A DNA stretch of 64,000 nucleotides from an uncultured Planctomycetales bacterium. GTDB lineage: Bacteria; Planctomycetota; Planctomycetia; Isosphaerales; Isosphaeraceae. The notes beneath the pieces are model-generated. The model made no database searches. It was not told where the DNA came from and saw only the letters and a list, made by a program, of their open reading frames with translations. The stretch spans positions 1 through 64,000 of the forward strand of contig CAIYJE010000180.1 in assembly GCA_903926465.1 (NCBI GenBank), written 5' to 3'. Shown piece by piece: positions 44,003 through 53,025 of this stretch. Position numbers and translations under genes: made by a program. Numbering within the stretch: the stretch's first letter is position 1; each line of letters opens with the position of its first letter.

Positions 44003-45061
44003 TCACACCAACCCCCGCCACACTTCCAGTAACCGGTCGATCTCGGCATCGGTCCCCACCGTGATCCGCATGGCCGGTTCCAGGCCAGGATAGCGCATGA
44101 GCCGGACGAGGATATGCTGGCTCTTCAAGGCTTCGTACGTGGGTGTGGCCGGCGGCCCGCCCAGGCACCAGATAAAGTTGGCGTGGCTGTCTGGAACCTG
44201 GTAGCCCATGGACCGGGCAGAGTCGGTCAGGCGGGCGCGGGTGGCCAGAATCTTGGCCCGGGTCTCGGCCAGGTAGGCCTGATCGGCCAGTGCGGCCGTG
44301 CCGCCAGCCAGGCTCAAACGGTCGCAGTTGTAAGAATCTTTGACCTTGATCAGGCCGGCCACCACCTCTGGCCGGGCCACCAGGTAGCCAAGCCTGAGCC
44401 CTGCCAGGCCGTACCCCTTACTGAAGGTCCGGGTAATGATGACGTTGGGGTGGTCGCGAACCAGGTCTACACAGTGTGCATCGGCAAAATCGGCGTAGGC
44501 TTCGTCGACCACCAGTGAGCAACTGAGCCGACGAGCCAGGTCGGCCACCTGTGCAGGGGTCAGCACCGTGCCCGAGGGGCTGTTCGGGTTCGCCAAAAAC
44601 GCCAGTTTCGCACCTGTCCGGGCAGCCTCGGCCGCGAATTTGGCCGGATCCAGTGACCAGTCGGCCTCAAACGGCAGATGCACCAGGTGGGCATTCTGAA
44701 TGTCGCTCAGGGTCTTGTAAAGGATGTAACTGGGGGTGGCCGAGATCATTGTATCGCCAGGGCCCACAAACGATCGGGCCAAGATGGTCAACACATCGTC
44801 TGAGCCGTTGCCAGGCAAGAAATGGTCGGCGCTCAGGCCAAAAAGTTGGCCCGCCTGGTTCCTGAACTCGGTACCCATGGGGTCTGGATAGAGCCTGAGC
44901 CGGGCATCAAGCTGATTCTGGATCGCTTCAAACACGCGCGGCGAGGGCGGGTACGGGTTCTCATTGGTGTTCAGCTTGATGAACACACCGTCTTTGGGCT
45001 GCTCGCCAGGGGCGTAACCGGCCATCTGATCAATGTGCGGCAGGAAGTGAGAGGCCGGCAT
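44003..45061 (-). CDS. hisC: Histidinol-phosphate aminotransferase
   Basis: A 352-residue class I/II PLP aminotransferase. NTNENPYPPSPRV, FLPGNGSDDVL and VVDEAYADFAD are typical, TRTFSKGYGLAGLRLGY carries the PLP Lys, and the C-terminal MRITVGTDAEIDRLLEVW contains the phosphate-binding Arg. It converts histidinol phosphate and 2-oxoglutarate to imidazole-acetol phosphate and glutamate, or the reverse. It is separated from hisB by the two DUF1559 genes on the other strand. Confidence 0.95.
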   Translation of the reverse strand: MPASHFLPHIDQMAGYAPGEQPKDGVFIKLNTNENPYPPSPRVFEAIQNQLDARLRLYPDPMGTEFRNQAGQLFGLSADHFLPGNGSDDVLTILARSFVGPGDTMISATPSYILYKTLSDIQNAHLVHLPFEADWSLDPAKFAAEAARTGAKLAFLANPNSPSGTVLTPAQVADLARRLSCSLVVDEAYADFADAHCVDLVRDHPNVIITRTFSKGYGLAGLRLGYLVARPEVVAGLIKVKDSYNCDRLSLAGGTAALADQAYLAETRAKILATRARLTDSARSMGYQVPDSHANFIWCLGGPPATPTYEALKSQHILVRLMRYPGLEPAMRITVGTDAEIDRLLEVWRGLV

Positions 45062-45153
45062 GGGAAAGGGTCTCCTTCCAGGAGAAAAGCGAACGAAGAT
45101 CTACCAGTAGAGTCAGTTCAAAGGATACGAGGGGGGAACGGAATTGCCAGTAC

Positions 45154-45675
45154 TCAGACGCCAGGCGAAGGACCAGGGTTCGACCCGGCCAGCCGAGTAA
45201 GCGATTCCCCGTCCAGGCGTTGCAGCGTCCACCCGTCCAGAGGCATGGCCCCTAGACCCCGATAGAAGCCAATGGCCAGCTCATTCCAGTTGAGCACCGT
45301 CCACTCTAGCCGGCCACAGCCGCGCTCCATCGCCAGCGCAGCCAACCGCTGAAACATCGCCTTGCCCAGCCCCCGGCCTCGATGTTCTGGCTGAACATAA
45401 ATGTCTTCAAGGTAGAGACCAGGCTGGCACCTGAACGTGGAAAAGTTCTGGAAGAACAGGGCAAAGCCAATCGGTTCACCCCCCTGCTCTGCAATCAGGG
45501 CCTCTGCACAAACACGAGGGCCGAACAGGTGTTGCCGGATCGCTTCGGGGGTCGCCCTGGCCTCGTGTTCAAGCTGCTCATAGGCCGCCAGTTCGCGGAT
45601 CAGGCGAACCAGGGTCTCGGCATCATCAGCAGTGGCTGGGCGAATCTCAAAGGTCATAGGGTAAGAAGGCACCAT
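45154..45675 (-). CDS. GNAT acetyltransferase, diamine/thialysine-type
   Basis: A 173-residue GNAT enzyme. LYLEDIYVQPEHRGRGLGKAMF is the acetyl-CoA loop with RGRGLG, followed by LEWTVLNWNELAIGFYRGLG, which is very like the WN...FY stretch of spermidine/spermine and thialysine acetyltransferases. Start uncertain between the ATG at 45675 and 45657; neither has a clear ribosome site. It lies between hisD and hisC on the same strand. Confidence 0.86.
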   Translation of the reverse strand: MVPSYPMTFEIRPATADDAETLVRLIRELAAYEQLEHEARATPEAIRQHLFGPRVCAEALIAEQGGEPIGFALFFQNFSTFRCQPGLYLEDIYVQPEHRGRGLGKAMFQRLAALAMERGCGRLEWTVLNWNELAIGFYRGLGAMPLDGWTLQRLDGESLTRLAGSNPGPSPGV

Positions 45676-45713
45676 GCAGTTCCGTGAATTTCTTGTCAGG
45701 CAGCGGCACTGGC

Positions 45714-47096
45714 TCAGCCACCAGGCTGGGAATCCGCATCGGCCAACCGGACATCCACGCTGTATCGGTGGGCCGTCAGCCCTTCGACATCGGCCAACCG
45801 GCGGACATCTTCGGACAGCGTTTGAAGCCCCCGACGATCGACCTGGATCAAGCTCGACCGCTTGAGGAAATCGATGGCACTCAGGCCAGACGCCCAGCGC
45901 GCCGTGCCGCCCGTGGGTAACACGTGCGAGGGGCCAGCCGCGTAATCTCCCAGCGCCACCGGAGTTTCATGCCCCAGGAAAATCGCGCCTGCGTTCACCA
46001 ACCGCTCGGCAAGCGGGTTGGGATTGGCTGTGGAAATATGCAGGTGTTCTGGGGCAATCAGGTTGGTAAGCGATACGGCTTCATCAGGATCACGCACTTG
46101 TATCAGGGCACCAAAGCGTTCCAGGCTATCCAGGGCCAGTGCGCCACGGTCGAGAAAGGCGAGTTGCTCTTCCAGAGCCGCCTGGACCCGCTCAATCAAC
46201 CCAGGCACCCAGGTGATCAGGATACTCGACCCTGGTGAGTGTTCCGCCTGACTGATCAGATCGGCCGCGACGTACTGCGGCCTGGCCGTCTCGTCGGCAA
46301 TGACCACCACCTCGCTGGGCCCGGCAATGCTATCAATATCAACCTCGCCATACACAAACTTCTTGGCCAGCGCCACGAACAGGTTGCCCGGTCCCACAAT
46401 CTTGTCGACCTGCGGAATCCCTTCCACGCCAAAGGCCAGAGCGGCGACCGCCTGGGCCCCGCCAATCCTGTAAACCTCACGCACACCCAGCAAGTGGCAG
46501 GCTGCCAGCAAATCTTGGTTGTAACCGCCGAACCGAGTGGGTGGCACCACCACCACAATTTCAGCAACACCGGCAGCTTGGGCCGGCACCACCGTCATCA
46601 AAACCGACGAGGGATAGGCGGCCGCCCCACCCGGCACGCACATCCCGGCTCGCTTCAAGGGCCGGTACCGCAGCCCTACATCCCAGCCAGGCCCACGATT
46701 CACAGAAACGTCATGCGGCAAGATTGCCCGCTGATAAGCCAGAATGTTGTCTCGGATGGCCCGCAACGTGTTCAGGTAAGCTGGGTTGGCCCGATCATAG
46801 GCGGCCTGAAGCTCGGCCTGGCTCACCCGGACCGTGTCTGGATTCAGCTCTACGCCATCCAGTTTGGCCGTGTAGTCCAGCACCGCGGTCAGGCCGCGCT
46901 GGCGAACATCCTTGCAGATTCGCTCTACCACCTGCTGGGGGGTCAGCGGCTCTCCAAACACGGCCACGGTTTTGGCCTGGCCTTGGGGAGAGACCACGTC
47001 CCCCTTGACCCCCAGGTGGTCACGCAATCGCCGGATGGCCTCGCTTGCATCCTGATGGGCACAGTGAATCAGGTTCATGCGAAGCGGCACAGACAT
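45714..47096 (-). CDS. hisD: Histidinol dehydrogenase
   Basis: A 460-residue enzyme with [51 protein letters not shown] and [20 protein letters not shown], all hallmark stretches including the zinc-ligand Gln/His and the catalytic Glu-His. It makes histidine from histidinol in two NAD-dependent steps. GGAAAG precedes the ATG. It is the first his gene of the minus-strand run. Confidence 0.96.
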   Translation of the reverse strand: MSVPLRMNLIHCAHQDASEAIRRLRDHLGVKGDVVSPQGQAKTVAVFGEPLTPQQVVERICKDVRQRGLTAVLDYTAKLDGVELNPDTVRVSQAELQAAYDRANPAYLNTLRAIRDNILAYQRAILPHDVSVNRGPGWDVGLRYRPLKRAGMCVPGGAAAYPSSVLMTVVPAQAAGVAEIVVVVPPTRFGGYNQDLLAACHLLGVREVYRIGGAQAVAALAFGVEGIPQVDKIVGPGNLFVALAKKFVYGEVDIDSIAGPSEVVVIADETARPQYVAADLISQAEHSPGSSILITWVPGLIERVQAALEEQLAFLDRGALALDSLERFGALIQVRDPDEAVSLTNLIAPEHLHISTANPNPLAERLVNAGAIFLGHETPVALGDYAAGPSHVLPTGGTARWASGLSAIDFLKRSSLIQVDRRGLQTLSEDVRRLADVEGLTAHRYSVDVRLADADSQPGG

Positions 47097-47425
47097 GGCA
47101 ACTTTCCAGCGTCAAGGAATCAATCAATCGGACGACGGTTTCAGCAAAGAGCCCAGCCTGGGGCACCCTGGGTCCACCGGTTCACAATAATATACCCGGC
47201 CGTCGAGCCCACGGCCCCGTGACTTGCCCCCAGATGGAGCGACTGCTGAACTTAACTCCGGCCGCGCCAGAGGGTCAATCCCCTGGATAGGAGCCTGAAA
47301 CCAACGCTTGCCGTTTGCGATGGCAGAGACAGGATGCGAAGATCTGGAGAACCTGTACGGTTTGAGAAGCGGGACTGCATCTTCTGGGGCAGCCGGCACC
47401 CGATCAAAAAAAGGATCCTGCGCTG
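47097..47425. other. Divergent promoter region between hisD and the aldolase gene
   Basis: 329 bases that should hold promoters for both directions. No strong -35/-10 pair, hairpin or gene is seen. Confidence 0.35.
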
Positions 47426-48463
47426 ATGGACGCGATTATTGATCTCCGTTCCGATACCGTGACCCGACCGACAGCCGCCATGCGTAAGGCGATGGCCGAG
47501 GCCGAGGTGGGCGACGACGTGCTGGGCGAAGATCCGACCATCAAGCGGCTGGAAGAACGGACGGCCGAACTGCTGGGCAAAGAGGCGGCCCTGTTCGCCC
47601 CCACCGGCACCATGGCCAACCAGCTTGCGATTGGCCTGCACACCCGGCCCGGTGACGAACTGCTGTGCGACCCCACCTCCCACGTCTACGTCTGGGAAGG
47701 AGGCGGAATTGCAAGACTGTGGGGCGTGACTACCCGCACGGTTGCCCCCGCCTCAAAGAATCTCGATGGACCAGACTTTGACGGCCTGATTCGCCCCGAT
47801 GACTGCCACTACGTGCGAACCCGGCTGGTGACCCTGGAAAACACCCTGAACCGCCGGGGGGGAGCCGTCCATGCCCCGGCCGCCGTTGAACGGATTGGCA
47901 CGTGGGCCCACTCGCACAAACTGGCATTCCACTGCGACGGCGCCCGATTCCTGAATGCCGCCGTGGCCCTGGGTCTACCGGCCGCCCAGCTAGCCTCGCC
48001 ATTTGACACGGTCTCAATTTGCTTCTCGAAAGGGCTAGGGGCACCGGTCGGTTCGGCCCTGGCCGGCTCCAAAGAGGCAATTGCCCAGGCCCACCGGCTC
48101 CGCAAGGTTCTGGGAGGCGGCATGCGCCAGGCGGGCGTGCTTGCCGCCGCCGCCCTGCATGCGCTTGAGCACCACGTGGATCGCCTGGCGGAAGACCATG
48201 AAAATGCCCAGATTCTGGCCCGGGCCGTGGCCGAAACCCCAGGCCTGAAGCTGGAGTTCGGCCCGCCTGAGACAAACCTGATCTGGATTGTGGTTGAGCC
48301 CCGCCTGGGAACCGCGGCCGCCATTGCCGCCACCCTCCGCGAGCAGGGGGTTCTGGTGAGTGCCCTGGGCCCCCAGGTCCTGCGCGCCTGCACCCACCTG
48401 GATGTGAGCAAACCCCAGATCGAGCGTGCCGCCCAGACGGTGCGAAGGCTGGCGAAAGCCTGA
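47426..48463 (+). CDS. ltaE: Low-specificity L-threonine aldolase
   Basis: A 345-residue PLP enzyme. [19 protein letters not shown] opens the protein, [10 protein letters not shown] follows, and [16 protein letters not shown] carries the PLP Lys. It splits L-threonine or allo-threonine into glycine and acetaldehyde. GGATCC lies near the start in an AAAAGGATC ribosome site. It stands alone on the plus strand, 118-136 bases before endonuclease V. Confidence 0.92.
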   Translation: MDAIIDLRSDTVTRPTAAMRKAMAEAEVGDDVLGEDPTIKRLEERTAELLGKEAALFAPTGTMANQLAIGLHTRPGDELLCDPTSHVYVWEGGGIARLWGVTTRTVAPASKNLDGPDFDGLIRPDDCHYVRTRLVTLENTLNRRGGAVHAPAAVERIGTWAHSHKLAFHCDGARFLNAAVALGLPAAQLASPFDTVSICFSKGLGAPVGSALAGSKEAIAQAHRLRKVLGGGMRQAGVLAAAALHALEHHVDRLAEDHENAQILARAVAETPGLKLEFGPPETNLIWIVVEPRLGTAAAIAATLREQGVLVSALGPQVLRACTHLDVSKPQIERAAQTVRRLAKA

Positions 48464-48599
48464 CGCTCACCACGAGAGACACCCAATAGAATGATTCGCC
48501 AAGGACGGACACGGAATCGGAACGGTTGAATCTGTCCCTACCATTCACGGGCCGGTCTATGGCTTATCCAATCTTCTAACTGTGGTGAGCCTTATCGAG

Positions 48600-49307
48600 A
48601 TGCATTTCGAGCCGCTTCACCCCTGGAACCTGAGCCCAGCCGAAGCGCGAACGCTTCAGGCCGCGATTGCGTCACAGGTGGATACCACCACCGCCCTGCC
48701 CGCCTGGCGATACGTGGCTGCGGCCGATGTCTCTTACACCCGGGGCGATACCCACCTGTACGCGGCCGTGGTGGTATTGGATACGCAGGCCAACATGGTG
48801 GAAGTGGAGCGTGTGGGAGTGGTGGCACCTATCTCATTCCCCTACGTGCCGGGGCTACTGTCATTCCGAGAGGCGCCACCCGTTTTGGAAGCGTTCCGGT
48901 TGTTAAAAACCGTGCCCGATGTGGTGCTGTGCGATGGCCAGGGAATTGCCCACCCCAGGCGGCTGGGGCTGGCCAGCCACCTGGGCCTCTGGCTTGGCAT
49001 CCCGACCATCGGCTGCGCCAAGAGCCGGCTCTGCGGCAGTTATCAGGAACCCGGCCCAGCACGTGGTACGCTCAGCCCGTTGCTCGACCAGGGTGAAACT
49101 ATTGGTGCCGTGGTACGCACCAAAAACAGGGTCAAACCGCTGTTCGTCTCACCAGGCCACAAGATCACCCTGGACAATGCCGTGGGCGTGGTGCTGGCAA
49201 CCGCGCCTCGGCATCGACTTCCGCAGCCAGCCCGGCTTGCCCATGAGACCGTGAACGCGTTGCGGCGTACCCACCGACTGAACCACGAGAACCGTGAAAC
49301 CCCGTGA
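48600..49307 (+). CDS. nfi: Endonuclease V
   Basis: A 235-residue repair enzyme. VAAADVSY has the catalytic Asp, YVPGLLSFRE the wedge region with its Glu, VVLCDGQGIAHPRRLGLASH the second Asp and substrate loop, then GCAKSRL and PLFVSPGHKI. It cuts DNA next to deoxyinosine. In-frame GTG codons at 48582 and 48585 are other possible starts; GGTGAG lies ten bases before the ATG at 48600. Confidence 0.93.
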   Translation: MHFEPLHPWNLSPAEARTLQAAIASQVDTTTALPAWRYVAAADVSYTRGDTHLYAAVVVLDTQANMVEVERVGVVAPISFPYVPGLLSFREAPPVLEAFRLLKTVPDVVLCDGQGIAHPRRLGLASHLGLWLGIPTIGCAKSRLCGSYQEPGPARGTLSPLLDQGETIGAVVRTKNRVKPLFVSPGHKITLDNAVGVVLATAPRHRLPQPARLAHETVNALRRTHRLNHENRETP

Positions 49308-49431
49308 GAATAAAACCCCTGACTGCATAGCATTACAACATGCGACATCGCTCAGTGATTTATGTTTCCGGGCTCGATTTTTGTTGGTAGAGTCAAGAAG
49401 CATCCTGATTTTCTTTTCTGAATCGGCGTAG

Positions 49432-49992
49432 ATGCAAGAACTGTTGCGGATCCTGGAGAAGCTTGAGCAGGGAGACCAGCTTGCGGCCGGGGAGCTGTTG
49501 CCACTGGTTTATGATGAACTACGGAAACTGGCGTCAGCCTTGATAGCCCTGGAGCAGCCTGGCCAAACCTTGCAAGCCACGGCCGTGGTGCATGAAGCCT
49601 ATTTGAGATTGATCGGCCACCAGGAGAATGCGCCCCGGTGGCAGGGCGAGGCCCATTTCTTTGCGGCTGCAGCCAGCGAGATGCGGCGAATCCTGGTCGA
49701 TTCCGCGCGCCGCAAGCAACGGATCAGGCACGGTGGAGAGTTTGTCAGACGCAACCTGGATGCCGTGGAACCGACCACGCCCGACGATGAAGTGGACATT
49801 CTGGCCCTGGATGAGGCTCTCTCGCGACTGCAAACCGTGGATGCCGAGGCGGTCACCCTGGTCCAGCTCCGTTATTTTGCCGGCTTGTCCATTCCAGAGG
49901 CGGCTCAGGTGTTGAAGATGTCACCGCGGTCGGCCGACCGACTCTGGGCCTTTGCACGGTCGTGGCTCCGAGAAGAACTTGAGGACCGTTGA
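49432..49992 (+). CDS. ECF-like RNA polymerase sigma factor (planctomycete TIGR02999 type)
   Basis: A 186-residue sigma factor. The region-2 part is PLVYDELRKLASALI and ATAVVHEAYLRLIG, then HFFAAAASEMRRILVDSARR, the hallmark of this planctomycete-rich group, and region 4 with QLRYFAGLSIPEAAQVLKMS. It directs transcription in response to a signal; in this group the partner is often a Ser/Thr kinase and not a classical anti-sigma factor. The kinase gene follows 125 bases downstream. Confidence 0.94.
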   Translation: MQELLRILEKLEQGDQLAAGELLPLVYDELRKLASALIALEQPGQTLQATAVVHEAYLRLIGHQENAPRWQGEAHFFAAAASEMRRILVDSARRKQRIRHGGEFVRRNLDAVEPTTPDDEVDILALDEALSRLQTVDAEAVTLVQLRYFAGLSIPEAAQVLKMSPRSADRLWAFARSWLREELEDR

Positions 49993-50000
49993 GAAAAAAC

Positions 50001-50023
50001 CCAAAGTTGGACAACTTTTTTGG
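50001..50023. promoter_or_regulatory. Palindrome between sigma factor and kinase genes
   Basis: AAAGTTG (50003-50009), a 2-base centre and CAACTTT (50012-50018), flanked by CCA/TGG, directly after the sigma factor stop and 100 bases before the kinase start. A short T-run runs through its right arm. It may be an operator or a weak attenuator. Confidence 0.4.
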
Positions 50024-50117
50024 CGTGCGGAACCACTTGATATCGCGTTGAACCGGGTACGTCTTGGATTCCTGTCGGTTGGCCATTCGGTTCAATGATA
50101 ACCAGAGACCTCAAACC

Positions 50118-52550
50118 GTGACTTTACGTGCCATTTTTGAGAATGCTCTGGAACTTGCCAACCCGGACGCCCGGCGTTCTTACCTGGAAACCGTGTGCGC
50201 TGGCGACCCGGACGTACTGGCCAAGGTTCAGGCGTTACTCGTCCAGCAAGAGAACCTCGATAACTACCTGGAGCCCAAGATCGCTTCAGACCCCAGTCTC
50301 ACCCCGATCAGCCTGACCCACCCCAAACTTTTTGCCAACGGGTCCGATTCCAGCGATCAGCACGACCACGCCCAGGAATATCTTGAAGTCCTGCAACCCA
50401 CCAGTCGAGCAGACTCCCAGGGCAGGCTAAGCCACTATGAGATTCTGGGGTTGCTGGGCCAGGGTGGGTTTGCCACGGTCTTGAAAGCGTTTGATGAGAA
50501 GCTGCACCGGGTGGTGGCGGTCAAGCTAATGAGCCCACAACTGGCCACGACCTCCGCCCCGCGCAAGCGGTTTGTCAGAGAAGCCCGTGCCGTGGCGGCG
50601 ATCAACCATGAAAATATTGTGCGGGTCTTCAGTGTAGAAGAGCTACCACTACCGTTTCTGGCCATGGAATTTGTAGATGGCATCACGCTGCAGGACCGGA
50701 TCAATCAGCAAGGCCCTCTGGATCTTCCGCAGATCTTGGCCATCGGTCGCCAGGTCGCCAGGGGCCTGGCCGCCGCGCACGAAAAAGGGCTGATTCATCG
50801 GGATATCAAGCCCAGCAATATCTTGATCGAGCACGGCGACGAGCACCGGGTCAAAATTACCGATTTTGGCATCGCGCGAGTGATCGACGATGCCAGTATG
50901 ACCCAGAGCGGCACCATTACTGGTACCCCCATGTATATGGCGCCTGAACAGGCGAACGGCAGCTCGCTGGACTGCCGGGCCGACCTGTTCAGCCTGGGCA
51001 GCGTGCTCTACACCATGGCGGCCGGGCACCCGCCGTTCCGCGCCGGCAACACGTTGGCGATTCTGCGCAGGGTAGCCGAAGATACGCCGCGGCCACTTCC
51101 AGAGATTATCCCCGAGCTTCCAGGCTGGCTGGTGGCAATCATCTCCAAATTGCATGCCAAGAACGCCGAGGATCGGTTCCAGACCGCACGTGAAGTGGCC
51201 GATTTGCTGGACCGCTGTCAGGCCGAGGTCGAGGCCAGCACCAACCACAGCATCAAGTCGGTGGAACTGTTGCGATTGATCCGCAACTCGACGAAACTGC
51301 CAAGCGCACGCCCAGTGCCAGGCAACCGGAACTGGTCATCGTCATCCTTTCCGGCCATCCCACGGCCCGTTCGGAGACGTTGGAAGGCAGTGGCAGCGCT
51401 CTGCGTACCACTGATGGCCGGGTTGCTATTCCTGGCCTGGAAAAACTGGAACCAGACCGGCGGAGTGGTTGCTCGTCCCGTTTCTACAGTTAGCACCGTA
51501 CCAACTCAGGAGCGAGCTCCTGAACCCACTGAGTGGAAGGGCTGGCCAGCCGGCATCCCCGCTCCGGCCGTGGCCCCATTTGATGCGGCAACCGCCCGCA
51601 ACCACCAGGAAGCCTGGGCCAGGTACCTGAAAGTGCCGGTGGAATACACCAACTCCTTGGGCATAAAGTTCGTCCTGATTCCACCCGGTGAATTCCTGAT
51701 GGGAAACACCGTCAAGGAGGTTGAAGCGGCCCTGAGTCTAGCGGACAGCGATACCATCAATAGGACCATGATTCAAGCTGGGGCACCGCAGCACCGGGTG
51801 ATCTTGACCTGGCCAATCTATTTCGGAATTCACGAAGTCACTCGGCAACAATATCGCCGGGTGATGGAAAGATTTTCCAGCTCGAACGGTCTTGAAGCCA
51901 CCGATGAAGCCAAGGGCAACGGCAAAGAAGACGGCAAATTGCCGCAAGACGCTGTGAACGTATACGACGCGATTGATTTTTGCTTGAAATTGAGCCAGAT
52001 GGAACAGCGAGCACCGCTCTATGCCCGGCGTCAGTCAGGGGTAGACACGCTGGAGGGAAGCGGTTACCGCTTACCGACGGAAGCGGAATGGGAATATGCC
52101 TATCGAGCGGGCACCACAACCCGCACCTGGATGGGTGACCTGGACAGCGACCTGGCCGACGCCGGCTGGTATGGCGAAAACTCGGGTGGCCAGCTCCATG
52201 AAGTCGGCTTACTCAGGCCGAACGGGTTCGGCCTGTACGATGTTCATGGCAACGCTTTGGAATGGACACAAGACGCGCTCGACCCCGAATCTTATTCCAG
52301 GCACCTGTCTTTACCCGCAGTAAATCCTATCGGGGCTCCCATTGCGGATTTCCAGCAGATGACACGCGGGAGTTACTGCCTGACCTCTGCGAAGGACATA
52401 TGGGCCGCGCGTCGCTCTTGGCTCAATGCAGAAGATCGCTACGCCTCCTTGGGGTTCCGGGTGGCCTTGACGTTGCCGATCCCGCCTGCCCTGCGAAACC
52501 TGCCCGGGGCAGCCAGCCGACCAGACGGATCGGGGGGGCCAAAGGAATAG
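50118..52550 (+). CDS. Ser/Thr protein kinase fused to a SUMF1 (FGE-sulfatase) domain
   Basis: An 810-residue protein. Residues 1-60 are the short N-terminal module typical of planctomycete kinases (LRAIFENALELANPDARRSY). The kinase domain is about residues 105-370: GLLGQGGFATV (P-loop), VAVKLM (Lys), HRDIKPSNIL, DFGIARV and GTPMYMAPEQ, so all catalytic motifs are present. A membrane helix follows near 420-440 (AVAALCVPLMAGLLFLAW). The C-terminal SUMF1 domain (about 511-785) shows SLGIKFVLIPPGEFLMGN, RLPTEAEWEYAYRAGT and GLYDVHGNALEW. The start is a GTG; the open frame reaches a TTG at 50064. It probably senses an outside signal and pairs with the sigma factor. Confidence 0.93.
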   Translation: MTLRAIFENALELANPDARRSYLETVCAGDPDVLAKVQALLVQQENLDNYLEPKIASDPSLTPISLTHPKLFANGSDSSDQHDHAQEYLEVLQPTSRADSQGRLSHYEILGLLGQGGFATVLKAFDEKLHRVVAVKLMSPQLATTSAPRKRFVREARAVAAINHENIVRVFSVEELPLPFLAMEFVDGITLQDRINQQGPLDLPQILAIGRQVARGLAAAHEKGLIHRDIKPSNILIEHGDEHRVKITDFGIARVIDDASMTQSGTITGTPMYMAPEQANGSSLDCRADLFSLGSVLYTMAAGHPPFRAGNTLAILRRVAEDTPRPLPEIIPELPGWLVAIISKLHAKNAEDRFQTAREVADLLDRCQAEVEASTNHSIKSVELLRLIRNSTKLPSARPVPGNRNWSSSSFPAIPRPVRRRWKAVAALCVPLMAGLLFLAWKNWNQTGGVVARPVSTVSTVPTQERAPEPTEWKGWPAGIPAPAVAPFDAATARNHQEAWARYLKVPVEYTNSLGIKFVLIPPGEFLMGNTVKEVEAALSLADSDTINRTMIQAGAPQHRVILTWPIYFGIHEVTRQQYRRVMERFSSSNGLEATDEAKGNGKEDGKLPQDAVNVYDAIDFCLKLSQMEQRAPLYARRQSGVDTLEGSGYRLPTEAEWEYAYRAGTTTRTWMGDLDSDLADAGWYGENSGGQLHEVGLLRPNGFGLYDVHGNALEWTQDALDPESYSRHLSLPAVNPIGAPIADFQQMTRGSYCLTSAKDIWAARRSWLNAEDRYASLGFRVALTLPIPPALRNLPGAASRPDGSGGPKE

Positions 52551-53025
52551 AAAGGGCAAGCCCCGAGCGAAAGCAAAGGCCGACTAAAAAGCCTCATTTT
52601 ATGATAAACGTGAGGCGGCGCAGATATTCTTCAGGCATCCGACCGGCGTATATCGGGCGTTCGGGATTTTTATTTTTTAAATTTTGGCGTGAACCAACCT
52701 CATCCGGCGCGTTTTACTACGGGTCACCACACCTTCCGCCTGCGCGGGAGCTGTGTCACACCGGCCCCACACCGTCGTGGGGAGTCAACGCGTACCACTG
52801 ACCCGGCTCAAGCGATTCCAACGATTCACATTTCCAGCTTGATTTCCTGTTTCAGTGCTTCAGCCAGTTCAAGCGACCGTTCCGAGCAAGCAAGCCCACG
52901 TAAGCTCCAGCTTTCAAAAATACACCCCGCCTCACGGTCGTCTCGATCATTCTCGGCCTGGCAATTTTTTAGTTCGCCAGGCTCTCTGCCAGTTCATCTC
53001 CCGCTGAGTTCACAGGATTCGCCCC
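52551..53025. other. Intergenic leader of the giant surface-protein gene
   Basis: 475 bases with no credible gene. It holds an AT-rich tract (about 52667-52685, TTTTTATTTTTTAAATTTT) that may serve as a promoter, and a small CCCCAC/GTGGGG hairpin at 52765-52782. No confident -35/-10 pair. Confidence 0.4.

Noticed and set aside
46239-47222. 327-codon plus-strand ORF opposite hisD
   Set aside because: It is antisense to clear histidinol dehydrogenase motifs and has no family features of its own.
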